From Calliphora vicina (lineage: Eukaryota > Arthropoda > Insecta > Diptera > Calliphoridae), in NCBI RefSeq assembly GCF_958450345.1, contig NC_088783.1, forward strand, positions 55,714,395 through 55,778,394: 64,000 nt of DNA, in the 5' to 3' direction. Under the pieces are notes generated by a model that saw nothing but the letters and a program-made list of their open reading frames with translations, did not search any database and had not been told where the DNA came from. The position numbers and the translations under genes were made by a program. This document shows positions 1 to 11,618 of this stretch, piece by piece; the first letter of the stretch is position 1, and every line of letters starts with the position of its first letter.

Positions 1-1615
1 TCAGAAATTATCGAAAATTTCTCATTTTCTGAGAGATCTTCTTTATAGAAATTTTTTCATAAAATAAGAGATTTTCTTTATAGAAAAGTTCTTAGAAAAT
101 AAGAGATTTCTTTTATAGAAAATTTCTCATAAAATGAGAGATTATCTTTAGAGAAAATTTCCCATAAAATGAGAGATTTGCTTTATAGAAAATGTCTCAC
201 TAAATGAAAGCTTTTCTTTATAGACCAATTCTCACAATTCGAGAGATTTCCTTATAGAAAATTTCTCACAATTCGAGATTTCCTTTGTACAAAATTTCTC
301 ATAAATGAGAGATTTTCTTTATAGACAATTTCTCATAAATTGAGAGATTTTCTTTATAGAAAATTTCTCATAAAATGAGGGATTTTCTTTATAGAAAATT
401 TCTCATAAAATGAGAGATTTTCTTTAGAGAAAATGAGAGGTTTTCTTTAGAGAAAATTTCTCACAAAATGAGAGATTTTCTTTAGAGAAAATTTCTCATA
501 AAATGAGGGATTTTCTTTAGAGAAAATTTCTCACAAAATGAGGGATTTTCTTTAGAGAAAATTTCTCACAAAATGACAGATTTTCTTTATAGAAAATTTC
601 TCACAAAATGAGAGATTTTCTTTATAGAAAATTTCTCATAAATGAGAGATTTCCTTTATAGAAAATTTCTCATAAAATGAGAGATTTCCTTTATAGAAAA
701 TTTCTCATAAAATGAGAGATTTCCTTTATAGAAAATTTCTCATAAAATGAGAGATTTCCTTTATAGAAAATTTCTCATAAAATGAGAGATTTCCTTTATA
801 GAAAATTTCTCATAAAGTGAGAGATTTTCTTTATATAAAATTTCTCATAAAATGAGAGATTTTCTTTATATAAAATTTCTCATAAAATGAGAGATTTCCT
901 TTATAGATTGTCATAAAAAGAAAGATTTTCTTTATAGAAAATGAGAGGTTTTCTTTAGAGAAAATTTCTCACAAAATGAGGGATTTTCTTTAGAGAAAAT
1001 TTCTCACAAAATGACAGATTTTCTTTATAGAAAATTTCTCATAAAATGAGAGATTTCCTTTATAGAAAATTTCTCATAAAATGAGAGATTTCCTTTATAG
1101 AAAATTTCTCATAAAATGAGAGATTTCCTTTATAGAAAATTTCTCATAAAGTGAGAGATTTTCTTTATATAAAATTGTCATAAAAAAAAGATTTTCTTTA
1201 TAGAAAATTTCTCATAAAATGAGAGATTTTCTTTATAGAAAATTTCTCATAAAATGAGAGATTTTCTTTATAGAAAATTTCTCATAAAATAAGAGATTTT
1301 CTTTATAGAAAATTTCTCATAAAATGAGAGATTTCCTTTATAGAAAATTTCTCATTATATGAGAGATTTTCTTTAAAGAAAATTTGTAGAAAATTCTTCA
1401 TAAAAAGAGAGATTTTCTTTACAGAAAATTTCTCCTAAATATAGATATTTTCTTTATCAAATATTTCTCCTGAAACGATATATTTTCTTAATGGAAAATT
1501 TCTCATAATATGAGAGAGAAGATACAGAGAATTTCTGATAAAATGAGTGATTTTCCTTATAGAAAATTTCATATAAAATAAGAGATTTTGATTTCTCACA
1601 AAATGAGAAAGGTAT
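1..1615. repeat. 35-bp tandem minisatellite, about 45 copies, open at left edge
   Basis: A 35-bp unit reading roughly GAGATTTTCTTTATAGAAAA then TTTCTCATAAAAT is repeated head to tail from the first base. The clearest run is about 661-830, where successive units are almost identical. Units vary mainly at TTTTC/TTTCC, TATAG/TAGAG and CATAAA/CACAAA. Each unit is a partial palindrome (GAGATTTTC against GAAAATTTCTC), so single strands could form short hairpins. Order decays after about 1360, where units become irregular. The array starts before the window, so its true length is unknown. Blocks with the same variant lie together, as expected from local duplication. Confidence 0.95.
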
Positions 1616-2977
1616 CTCGTTGCCATTATTGATTCACCATAATTCTGTAAGAACAGTATTTTTATAAATATGAACTCCCACACTCACATAGCTTTGTCTG
1701 TTTGTTATTTGCGGTTCAATGTTCATGTCAAACTCATACTCTCCCACATGATTGCCAAAGGGAGTTTGTGGGGGTTTTTCAGTTACTTGCCACCTAGCAG
1801 GCTCCTCTCCTGTCCCACCAACCGCCAATGTTTAACATTTTTGCGTAACCTCATTCATTTTATGGGACTTGTATGCAGGGATGTCTAGTATTTTTCTTTT
1901 TTTTTCTAATTTTCTCTATACCACATTTACAAAAGTCTTGTTGTTTTTTTTATAATTTTTTCCAGTATTCTTTGTTTGCAGTAAAGTGTGTCTATAACTT
2001 GGGCGTCTTCCAGCAAAGCCTTATTGTTTTTATTTTGTTCTTTACTGATTGTTTTTTTTCTTAACTTTATATCTGTTGCATTTTGTGGGTGAGTTTGTGT
2101 TTTTTTATATAAAGGAGGCAATATCATTCTCATTTTCTTATTTCTTGTTTGTTTGATTTTGTTTTATTTTTTTCAAAGTAAATACCACAAAGAATGTCAG
2201 TTTGTATAAGTCATATAGTCATTTTTAAGAAGAAAAAAATGTTAAGGCATTGAGATTTGCTCTTGCCCTATTTACGAGCTTAAATTAAATTCATTTTGAT
2301 TTTATCAATTCGAGGAATGTTTAATTCAATATTAATCATTGAAGATTGATTGGTTTACAATTGGGATTGTGTGTAGCGATTGAAGAGGGTAGTTCGTGAC
2401 TTCGACTTTGAGTATTGCTGAAATTTCCTCAAATCACAGAATTTTTATGACTGCAAGAGGTTAAAATTTAGCAGCTTTTTATAATATTTATAATCTGGAG
2501 CATTTTTGTCAACTTTAGCCACGAAGCCAAATATTTTATGAACACTATAAATTTACAACTTAGATGTTTAAAAGACTCCTTAGATTTATTGCATAAATTA
2601 AGATTTTATAACAAACTTCTCGAATAATAATTTAAGCACTGCACAATCTTATAACAACCCCAACTTCTACCCGAAAAATATTTAAAATTAATTGCTTAGT
2701 TTACCTTTGCCTTCAGAACTAACTACCACCAGGTTTATTCAATTTTAAAATAAATTTCCTGCCAAGAAACATGCACCTACTGCTTTGTCCTTAAGTTGCA
2801 AATAAAGCCATAAGAAAAATAATCAAAATATCTTAAGTGTATTTATCTTTAATCTCTGTATAAACTAATAAAATTTTGTAACTTTATCCCAAAATGACCA
2901 CAGAAAAACAAATACGAAATTTATAAATCACAAATTTCTTTTAATTTTTTATATACACAGACACGTATGTATGTATA
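1616..2977. other. AT-rich stretch without recognisable gene
   Basis: Only short chance reading frames are present. A T-rich tract at about 1890-2170 produces hydrophobic, phenylalanine-rich frames on both strands with no conserved motif. A few bases before 2978 are TATGTATGTATATT-like simple sequence. I see no splice or coding signal I would defend. Confidence 0.5.
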
Positions 2978-3353
2978 TTAGGGTGGGACTAATGTTGTGG
3001 TTCTTCGATAATTTCAAGGTCTAAAATAGTTCAAAGTCATGTAGAAATCAAATTCTGAACATTTCAAATCCAATGCATTGGATCGAAATCCAATAACGCA
3101 CAGTGGGGCAGAATCAAAATTTTTTTGGAAATAAACCTGGCGTTTCTAAAGGGCTGATCCGATCGGAATAAAATTTGACGTGTGCCAAGAAGTATTTGAG
3201 TTATTAAGATGGGCCCTATACATGATCCAAGGCAGCGATATGGGGGCTCCAAAATATGCCCCCATATCCAAACATCCCATCCGATTTCAAAGATTGTATG
3301 TTTGGAAAGCTAGATCTTGAAAAAACATGCTTGCGTGTGCTATTTATCTCTTA
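2978..3353. repeat. Unclassified dispersed repeat (TTAGGGTGGGAC end)
   Basis: The segment begins TTAGGGTGGGAC, which resembles the TA plus GGGTGGC end of the element at 43230-44221. It contains GTGGGGCAGAATC and GGGGGCTCC motifs. It is interrupted at 3354 by the long-TIR transposon 3357-5766, and its continuation should resume at 5767. I could not find a matching opposite end, so its limits are guesses. Confidence 0.35.
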
Positions 3354-3356
3354 TAA

Positions 3357-3803
3357 CACAGTGCAACAGTGAAAAAAACACACGATCATGACAGTATAGA
3401 TTCGACTCTACTACCAAAGGGTAGTAAAACCCTATACTCAGTTTGCCCATTTTGGTGACCGATTTTTTTTTATGGGCCCCCAAAGTTTCTGAAAATCAGT
3501 GGGGCCTCTAAAAAAGGTGTCATCAGGTTTTGGTTAACAGCTAATTCAGACTTTGTGCTACGGCTTAACTTTATATGGCAATAATATAGCTAAGAGTCCG
3601 CCAAATAAATTTTGTTAAAATTTGTTTCCAAAAAATAGCTTTTTCGTGCACTTTTGTTGAAAAAATATAGGAAGAAAATTTTTTTTTTTTACTTTTTTTA
3701 GAATAACTTCCAGGGACTCCTAATTTTTCAATAACAATATCCCGCAAAGTTGTAGCTACGGTAAATTTGAATAACTCTCGTGAACATATCAATGCAATCC
3801 GAA
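3357..3803 (+). repeat. Left terminal inverted repeat of copy A
   Basis: This arm pairs with 5316-5766. Shared landmarks are the 15-base run CTACTACCAAAGGGTAG, the GTCATCAGGTTTTGG segment and the GGCGGACTC segment. Weaker homology continues inward about 150 bp beyond the near-identical part. Confidence 0.85.
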
Positions 3804-5315
3804 CATACCTAGGTATTCTAAATAGCTGTCAAAAATCACTTTGTAGCTTAAAATTTGTAGTTTTTTACTAATTTTTGACTCTAAAACAATAATTTTTTGT
3901 TAAAAATGTATGTTCGAGTGTATACTTCTCTATTGTGCTGGAATAACGAAGAATGGGCAAATCATTATCGGTATGATCCGGGCGCATAACTTTATCCAAT
4001 CTTGATCATGCAAGACCGGCTTGATGCAAGATATGAAAAAACTTTAAAATTTTTGAAAGTGGGCAAGGTTGTGGAACTTCTGAAGTGTAAATATAAGCTT
4101 TTTATATAAGTTTTTGATATCGGTGGAAACCTTATGACTTAAAGATTGACATTTTAGTGAAATGAATAATTTTGTGACGTCATTTACCTTAAAAACTAAT
4201 AATATTTTAAAATGGTGATTTTCCATCAAGAAAAATAAAAACTTTGAATTAATGTAAAATTTGAACAGTTACAGACATCACAATAAAATTTGGAAGTAAT
4301 ATAGACCTAAATATTCGTAAGTCAATGGCATCACTAATGTTGCCATTCTTTGTTTTTAAACACCGAAATTCCTGAAACGGCGAAAATTTGTTCCAAAAAC
4401 GAAGTTTTTTTTAGAAAATAGCCCACTTTGACGTTATTTACAGCATGATAGTAAAAACGTTCTGTATGTATATAAACAACATATGGGGCTATACAAATGT
4501 GATGAGCTTTTGAGGGTCGGTGTTTTGCGTTTTTAGAATTTTTTACTCAAACCTAATTTTTTTTTTTCAAAATTGCCCAAGTTTGGATAGGGCTGGGGGG
4601 TACAATGTCCGCTTAAGTTAGTCAAGTTTTACCTTATATGTTTTTGCATTAAGTTCTCTTTCCAGATCATAAAAAAATTTATATAGTCCCGAAGAAAATT
4701 AGTTTTTTATAAAAGAAAAAATATGGGGACTTTTTTGGGAAAAAACTTAAAAAACACACGCATACAAAGTTGAAATATATAAAAAGATGCTTCAACTTTG
4801 GATGCGTGTAACTTTTTATAGGGACGAAATAATTGTTATCAGATTTGTTTTATTTTCTTTAGAATTTTATCGCAAATATACGTCATATATAAAAAAACAA
4901 ATTTCGACCTTTCGTAGGCCCATCAAATTTAAAATACGAAAAAAAGATCGGGCAAAATTTAAAAAAATATTAAACCCAAATATCTCTTGAACTAAAAGAG
5001 ATAACTACAGATAAAATCATATTTTTTGTAGACCTTCTCAAGGTCTATCTATATTTGAAATTGCAGCTCATTCGGATCATAAATGACTTTTTGGTAATTT
5101 TTTTATAAATGTGTGACATTGAAGGTCCACCCACTGATCCCCATTCCGAACACCTCAGCCGAGTAAATAATACAGCACAACATAGAAGTGTGGACTTGAT
5201 AATACTATTTTTACAAAAAAATCTTTGTTTTAGCGTCAAAAAATAGGAAAAACGAAAATTGTTAAGGTACAAAGTGATCTTTATGTGCTATGTAGAGTGA
5301 CTAGACACATTCAGA

Positions 5316-5766
5316 ATGCATTGATATGTTCACAAGAGTTATTCAAATTTACCGTAGCTACAACTTTGCGAGATATTGTTATTGAAAAATTAGGAGTCCC
5401 TGGAAGTTATTCTAAAAAAAGTAAAAAAAAAAAATTTTCTTCCTATATTTTTTCAACAAAAGTGCACGAAAAAGCTATTTTTTGGAAACAAATTTTAACA
5501 AAATTTATTTGGCGGACTCTTAGCTATATTATTGCCATATAAAGTTAAGCTGTAGCACAAAGTCTGAATTAGCTGTTAACCAAAACCTGATGACACCTTT
5601 TTTAGAGGCCCCACTGATTTTCAGAAACTTTGGGGGCCCATAAAAAAAAATCGGTCACCAAAATGGGCAAACTGAGTATAGGGTTGTACTACCCTTTGGT
5701 AGTAGAGTCGAACCTATACTGTCATGATCTTGTGTTTTTCCAAAAGTCTCCATTTGTTGCATAGTG
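5316..5766 (-). repeat. Right terminal inverted repeat of copy A
   Basis: This is the reverse complement of 3357-3803, with a handful of differences, most of them in the last 50 bp near the tip. The two tips differ: the left has CAACAGTGAAAAAAACAC where the right (inward) has CAACAAATGGAGAC. The same tip asymmetry is kept in copy B. Confidence 0.85.
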
Positions 5767-5769
5767 TAA

Positions 5770-6492
5770 TTGCCGAGTTATAGGCTTTTAAAATAATTTA
5801 TTTTGTTAGTTAGACAACTAAATTATCAATAATGTTAATATCGATTATGGATCTAAAAATAAACGATTTTTAATTTAAAATCCAAAAAAATAGAATAGAT
5901 GTTTGCTGTTTGGGCGAAAAGGTGACTTAACTCTTTTATTATTAAAAAAAACTTTATTTAAGAATATATAACAATTTTATGTGTTTCTGTGAGGTATCTT
6001 TACGAAAAACATTTTGGTATAAAAAACATGTCCAATTTTTCGAATATGTCGCCCCTACGCCTTTCGGAATTTGAACTTTTTTTATAAAAATTTTCAGATT
6101 TTGGCCACATGTTCTAAAATCCAAAAGCTGGGATAAGAAAATGGAAAGCGGATTTGGAAAACTAATCTCTATTCATAACAATTGGGGTATTCAAACTGTC
6201 TTTTATGTCCTAAAATATTTTTTTAGTTTAATAAAAATTTTGTTAAGTTTCAAACAGAAAAGTTATAAACTAATAAGACTTTTTGAACTCTGTTTATTGG
6301 TTTCTCATAAAATAACACTTTTTTTGTTTGCAACACAACAAGAATTTGTTTAAGCTAAAAAATTTGTTTAGGACATCACGACAATACGACCTAATAGCAG
6401 ATGGTTTGAATCCCCCGAAGATTTAAATTTAAACAATATTTTAAAGTCAAATTGTGTATGGAAATTTTGCTTTAAAACATTGTTTAAATTTT
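5770..6492. other. AT-rich stretch, possibly the far half of an interrupted repeat
   Basis: No gene is seen. The sequence after the TAA duplication (TTGCCGAGTTATAGG) probably continues the host repeat that ended at 3353. A 70-residue frame at 6141-6353 has no motif and is hydrophobic by composition. Confidence 0.4.
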
Positions 6493-7385
6493 TATACCCT
6501 ACACCACCATAGTGGGGAGGGTATTATGCGTTTGTGCAGATGTTTGTAACGCCCAGAAATACTAGTATAACACCCACCTTAAAGTATACCGATCGACTTA
6601 GAATCACTTTCTGAGTCGATTAAACGATGTCCGTCCGTCCGTCTGGTTGGCTGGCTGGCTGTCCATGTAAACCTTGTGCGCAGAGTACAGGTCGCAATTT
6701 TGAAGATATTTTGATAAAATTTTGTACATATTATTTTTTCGACACAAGGACCAAGCCTATTGAAACTGGCTAAAATCGGTCCATTATTTCACCTAGCCCC
6801 CATACAAATGTCCTTCCGAAATTGGACATTATCGGTCATAAATGTTTAATTTATAAATGTATCTCCACAAATTCCGCTCCAAATAAGTTTTATATTGAAA
6901 TAAACTTTTCGAAGACCCCTAATAACTTACATACATTAGTGATACATCAATATATTCGGTATAGTCCCGCTTAGATTCCTATTAAAATTCGGGAAAATCG
7001 GCCCATAAATGGCTGAAATATAAGAAAAAAATCATGACGACCACGATTTTTTAACTCTTTTTATCTAAAGACTTTTCCAACGACGTAAATAACGTCATAG
7101 TAAATCGGACCTATATTTACTTTGGAATCATGGACCGATATTGTCCATTTTAAATACCAGACAAACCTTCTCTACAGAATATTTAAGGAAAATTTCAGCC
7201 ATCTAAACCGTTTGGGCCCTATTGAGCTTTCAACAGACAGCCTTTAACGAGCATGAAACTCTTAAAAATTTTTGTATCCAGAAATCACACGACCAAATCT
7301 AATGGCGATAGATCCATAATTGTTTATGGCTCCCACATAAGGACCACTTCCGAAAAAAATCGCTCAAGAAAATAAGTTATTTACT
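6493..7385 (+). mobile_element. INE-1/DINE-1-like repeat, family 1
   Basis: It starts with the hairpin TATACCCTACACCACCATAG ... GAGGGTATT. It then has TTTGTGCAGATGTTTGTAAC, the GAGTCGATTAAACGATGTCC block and a GTCY-type run (GTCCGTCCGTCCGTCTGG at about 6631). It continues with CATAGCTCCCATA-like modules to about 7385. This order (TATACCC stem, GTCY microsatellite, later 3' stem-loop) is that of Drosophila INE-1/DINE-1 elements, which are non-autonomous Helentron-type repeats. The 3' hairpin seen in other copies (GGTCGGGCTTGACCGACC) is missing here, because family 2 sequence follows directly. Confidence 0.75.
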
Positions 7386-9311
7386 TCTCTTTCGTGAGAA
7401 GGGTATACATTAGAGTGACAGCCGATTTTTTTTTTAGATTTCAAAGAGTGCCGGGTGGAATATTGTGACACTAGGCCTATATGTTAAGTGCTGAAAATTT
7501 CAGCCAAATCGGGCAACGATTTCTGGACGCGCATCGAGGTCAAAGTTCAGATATATGCAAAATTATACTATTTATATGGAATAAATAGGTGAAACTCCTT
7601 AACTTTCTGCATTGTTTTCTATAAATATGTAGATTTATTTATATTAATGAATATTACATTAAAATTTTTTTTTGGAAATTAACCCTGTATCTCCTTTAGG
7701 TCAAAATGACCCAAAAACTGTATTATCGCCAAAATTAAAGAAAAATGCAAATTTTTCACTTTTTGAAAAAATTTTGCTACTAAATACTTTTGCAATTGAA
7801 TGCAAAAGAATCGAAATATGTATGTAATTATTGTTGTAATGAGATATAAATGACAAAATTTGGTTAGAAAATGTTAAAGTTATTACAAATTCGCCAGACC
7901 ATTCAGGCCACTTGAACATAAAATTTAGGAAAAAAATTAACATATTTCGAGAAAATTAAAACAAAAGCTAATTTTTATTTAAAATATATCCGTATTTACT
8001 TGTGTATGAGTTTTTTTCTTCGTAGGATACCGTTAACCTATTCGCAGGAATGGCCAAAAAAAAATATTTTTTAACGGCCGTTTCGAATCTCCATTTTCAA
8101 ATTTTTAAAAATTTTGTTAAAGAAATTTCAGAATTTTTTGATCATCACATTGTGATTTATTGAGATCAAAATAGGGAATAAAAATATGAAAAAATTATGT
8201 CAATACCTTTTACAGTTTTTCCGTACCTGCGATTTAAATTTTGCGATTTTCAAGAAAAACTAATTTTTTGTCCATATTTAGGCGAATGAGCCCAATTTCC
8301 TTAATGTTATAAATTTTAAGTAAAACCTATTCATAATATTATATTCCTTGTAATTTTAAATATGGTCTGAAAGTTTTACTAAAATCGGAAAACGATAACC
8401 TTAAATCGTGAAGGTCAAAAGTCAAATTTTTCAATATTTGGAATTTCTAAAGAAAAGATAGAGAAATGTTATATATTTTTGGGCCGATTTGAATAAAACT
8501 TGAGGAAAGCGGAGTCGATTAAGCCATGTCCGGCTGTCTGTCTGTCTGTCTGTCTATCTGTTGAAATTAATTTTCTGTAGACCCCAGATATCTTCGGGAT
8601 CCAAATCTTCAATAATTCTGTCAGGCATGCATTCTAGAAGTTTCCTATTTAAAATCAGCAAAATCGGTCCACAAATAGCTGAGATATGAGGAAAAAACCA
8701 GCACAACCTCGATTCTTGACCTATTTTTGACCTATATTTGGATTACTATGTCATTAATATAGACAATATGGACATCTTATGATAGACCTTTGCAACGACG
8801 TATATAAGACAATAGCAAGTTGGACCTACAATGGGTCAAAATCGAAAAATATTTTTTAACCCTAATTTTTTTTTTCACAAAAAAAAAAAAAATTAAAAAA
8901 CCAATTTCCAAAAAATGTAAAAAACAACTTTGGAAAAAAAAATGTTGTTTACCTAAAAATATTTAAAACTAGTTGACCCGCCCGGTAGCATTTACTAATG
9001 TTAGTTCTTCTAGTTTCTGCAACCCACTGTTCTTATTTATTTGCAAATAAAATATCTAAATTTGTACTGCATACTTTTATTAAAGTTGACTGGACTCAAA
9101 AAAAAAAATTTCCGAGTTTTACCCGGAATTTTTTAATTTTTTTTCTTTACAAACCATCTCCTGAAAATTTCGAATCGAATAAAAAAAAATCAGCCAAATC
9201 GCTCCAGCCGTTCTCACATTACATACATGGACCATTTAATTTTTATATATATTGATTTGTACTTTGAAGTATAATTTGGTGAAGGATACATAAGATTCGG
9301 CTCTCTTACTT
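7386..9311 (+). mobile_element. INE-1-like repeat, family 2, interrupted
   Basis: The 5' end is TTTCGTGAGAAGGGTATACA, matching the outer end of the copy at 50297-50986 in reverse. The core with GAGTCGATTAAGCCATGTCC and GTCTGTCTGTCTGTC lies at about 8512-8560. The 3' end GGTGAAGGATACATAAGATT ... CTTACTTGTTT lies at 9278-9311. Between about 7430 and 8490 is unrelated sequence (starting TGACAGCCGATTTTTT), taken as an insertion of unknown type. A small Helitron interrupts it at 8969-9255. Confidence 0.65.
8969..9255 (-). mobile_element. Short non-autonomous Helitron (287 bp)
   Basis: Read on the minus strand it begins TCAATATATATAAAAATTAA, contains GAGAACGGCTGGAGCGATTT, and ends GGGCGGGTCAACTAG. 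The base before TC is A and the base after CTAG is T, with no target duplication, as expected for Helitrons (TC...CTRR between A and T). The surrounding INE-1-like sequence resumes on both sides (ATATTTAAA, then TACTTTGAAG), matching the uninterrupted copy at 50297-50986. Confidence 0.75.
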
Positions 9312-10530
9312 GTTTGAATCCTCAATTAGTGTTTATTCAAAATTTTTGTTTAACGAAGAGTAACATAAGGACAACCCTACTTTATATATTGTAATACATT
9401 TGCACGTAGGAATGTGTTGGAATAGTAGTAGTAATCCCTTTATAAGATTACATGATTCTTAATATTCCAAGGCAAACATGATTTAATACAATTAGTAAAA
9501 GTAAAGGAGCATGTGTGTAAATAAGGAAGAAAAAAGCCAAAAAGTAAAATACATCTAACCAAATAAACTTAAACATCACACTTATCAAACAAATTTAGTT
9601 AAGTGACACATTCATGGACAGTGGTAAAACAAATTCATCTGTATACATGTTTAAGATATTGTCAGTATCCTGCAGTTAGCTGGACTATATAGAAATGATA
9701 TGGATGATTTTGTATGTATTTTAGTAAAGTTAATAATGAAAACAGTTTTAATTTATAAACATGAAATTGAAATCATCAAAATGCCAGCAAACTTTTGACA
9801 GCCACTGTATTTATAAAGTTATGTAAATCAATGTGTGTGTGTATATTTATCCCTTTTACGTGTGATTTCCACACATACATTGAAAAAAAAAACAATTAAT
9901 CACAACGTGTTTTGAATATTGAAATAGTTGAAACGTGATTTTGGGTCTATACAAAAGTTTGTTTCTTAAATAGTTTTTAACTTTTGGTTTGGGTTTGTCT
10001 TTTGTTTTTTGTATGTAAAGTCATTGTACTCTATCTATATCAAATATCATAATATATAAATAAAATAATATGAAAGCATATGTTAAATTTGTAGATGTAT
10101 TTTTGTTACAGTGATAGACATGTTTTATGTACAATATATTTATGTGTAAACTTAAGTGTATGACAATGCCATTATACATATTTGTCTGTGTGATTTTGCA
10201 TGAGTATGAAATTAAAATGACTTTGCCAAAAGGATAATTAGATTACATGCAAATTAAATGCACTGCAGGGAATTTATGCAACAAACCAGTCACCCAACCA
10301 ACCAACAGCCAAATTGTCATTAACCCTTGCAAAAATTTATTTGTAAAAAATGCAATTTCTCGTATTTGTTTTAACCCTTAAATGCAAGTTTTCATTAAAA
10401 GGCGGCGGATAATTAAATATTAGTTAATTCAATCATTTGTAATGTAATTGCAGAGAGAAATATATCTATAGCAGACTTAGATTAATGTCAATTGTATTTA
10501 AGGATTTGCATTGATAACGAAAACTTGCTT
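9312..10530. other. AT-rich stretch without recognisable gene
   Basis: Nothing coding is seen. Short TG/TA-rich simple tracts occur (about 9832-9845, TGTGTGTGTG). TTAACCCTTGC (10319) and TTAACCCTTAAATGCA (10371) recall the end of the piggyBac-type MITE at 22921, but no paired end was found. Confidence 0.5.
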
Positions 10531-10531
10531 T

Positions 10532-10620
10532 TGTACCCTCCACCAGCATATGTTATCTGGGTAAATGCTTTTGCACAGATCTTTGTAATGTCCAAAACTA
10601 AAGAATTTCCTGTCTCTTAA
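10532..10620 (+). repeat. Relic of INE-1-like family 1, 5' end only
   Basis: TGTACCCTCCACCAGCATAT followed by GCTTTTGCACAGATCTTTGTAA lines up with the first 60 bp of the family 1 repeat (compare 6493-6560). The GTCY block and the rest are absent. Confidence 0.5.
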
Positions 10621-11063
10621 CTGCAAGGTTAATACTGCTCCTGTTAACAGGCATCTGACAGTTGACTCCTCTCAAAATTTGAACAAGCTGCGTCACACAG
10701 TGGCGGCCGTAGAATAAGTGAGGTTGCAAAACTTAAATTTTCATGTGCCCATAAAAAATATTGAATAAACATCTTTTACAGTAAATTGTCCAACGATTTT
10801 AAAATTTTTTTGGATTTTTGCAACGAAAAAATTCAAATCGCGCCACTGTGCGTCGTTTAGTTTGTGTCTGACAGCCATTGATAGCAGACTACCTGGAGAA
10901 TTGAGGAGAAATTGGAAACAATTTAATTTCGTCTACTCATTAACAATTATTTTTGCGGAAAAGACATCACTTGATAAATACTATGGGAATGTTCTGGATG
11001 ACCAGTTGAGATCTCTACACCCAAATCGGAGATTTAAAGTGCGAGATATTTTGAAACCATAGG

Positions 11064-11450
11064 CTTTCATATGGCTCAAAGGTTAGAATTTTGAATGATG
11101 ACTTGGGTATGAGAAAGCTCTCCGCAAGATGGCTGCATCGTTTGTTCACAATCGGGTACACTCGTGTGTAGTTTCCATAGCAAAATTCCTTGAATTAGGC
11201 TACGAAATGCACCCTCTTTCGCCCTATTATCCGGATTAAGTCCCGAGTGATTACTTTTTGTTTTCAAACCTGAAGCAATGTCTTGGTGTAAATAGATTTG
11301 ACGCCAACAATGAAATAATCTTCAAAAATGACTACTTTGATGACCTCTCTTATTCTTTGGAAAGCATTCAAAATTGGAGAAACGTTGGACAGTGTGCAAA
11401 GAGCTCAAAGGAGACAATGTTGAAAAATAAAATAAGTTTTTAACCAATAA
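11064..11450 (+). pseudogene. mariner transposase remnant, irritans-like lineage
   Basis: Translated fragments match mariner DD34D transposases of the type that reads VRILxxxLGMRKLSARW near the end of the DNA-binding half (11085-11130 gives RVRILNDDLGMRKLSARW). They then jump to the C-terminal catalytic part: FLELGYEMHPLSPYYPD, then VPSDYFLFSNLKQCL (about 11195-11285). The sequence after that keeps the family's tail, ending near KNKISF at 11443. The central part with the first catalytic aspartates is deleted, and there are at least two frame changes and a stop after PYYPD. No terminal repeats were found. It differs in lineage from the mariner that follows 170 bp downstream, so two separate insertions lie side by side. 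Confidence 0.8.
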
Positions 11451-11618
11451 TGTAATAAGGTTATACTTTGGTAATAAGTTTCATACATATAAAAATCATA
11501 TTACCGAATTTTACAATCACAAATTTAGCAAAAGTTTTCATTCCGGGTATTTCCGGTACAAATTTAACGACAATTTTACTCATTTTTCACTACCCGATTC
11601 ACGGGATTTTTTGTCGAA

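Larger units (their letters stand above)
3357..5766 (+). mobile_element. Long-TIR DNA transposon, CACTA-like ends, copy A (non-autonomous)
   Basis: A 2,410-bp element bounded by about 450-bp inverted repeats. The left end starts CACAGTGCAACAGTG. The right end, read inward, starts CACTATGCAACAAATG. Both sides carry TAA (3354-3356 and 5767-5769), read as a 3-bp target duplication. CACTR ends with a 3-bp duplication suggest the EnSpm/CACTA (CMC) group, but TWA duplications also occur in PIF/Harbinger, so the superfamily is unresolved. The interior carries no transposase-like protein. The outer 430 bp or so of the two arms are almost identical, so the copy is fairly young. A frame of up to 85 residues rich in lysine lies in each arm and is treated as non-coding. 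Confidence 0.8.

Noticed and set aside
3357..3395. RAG/Transib recombination signal (CACAGTG heptamer followed by an A-rich stretch)
   Set aside because: Target duplications are TAA (3 bp), not the 5 bp of Transib, and the opposite tip is CACTATG. Kept only as a remark on classification.
5285..5542. 85-residue lysine-rich frame in the right arm, echoed at 3571-3792 and 14965-15231
   Set aside because: It lies in the terminal inverted repeats, so the repetition comes from the arm sequence itself. The fourth arm (16200-16400) has lost it, and the residues reflect poly-A/T tracts.
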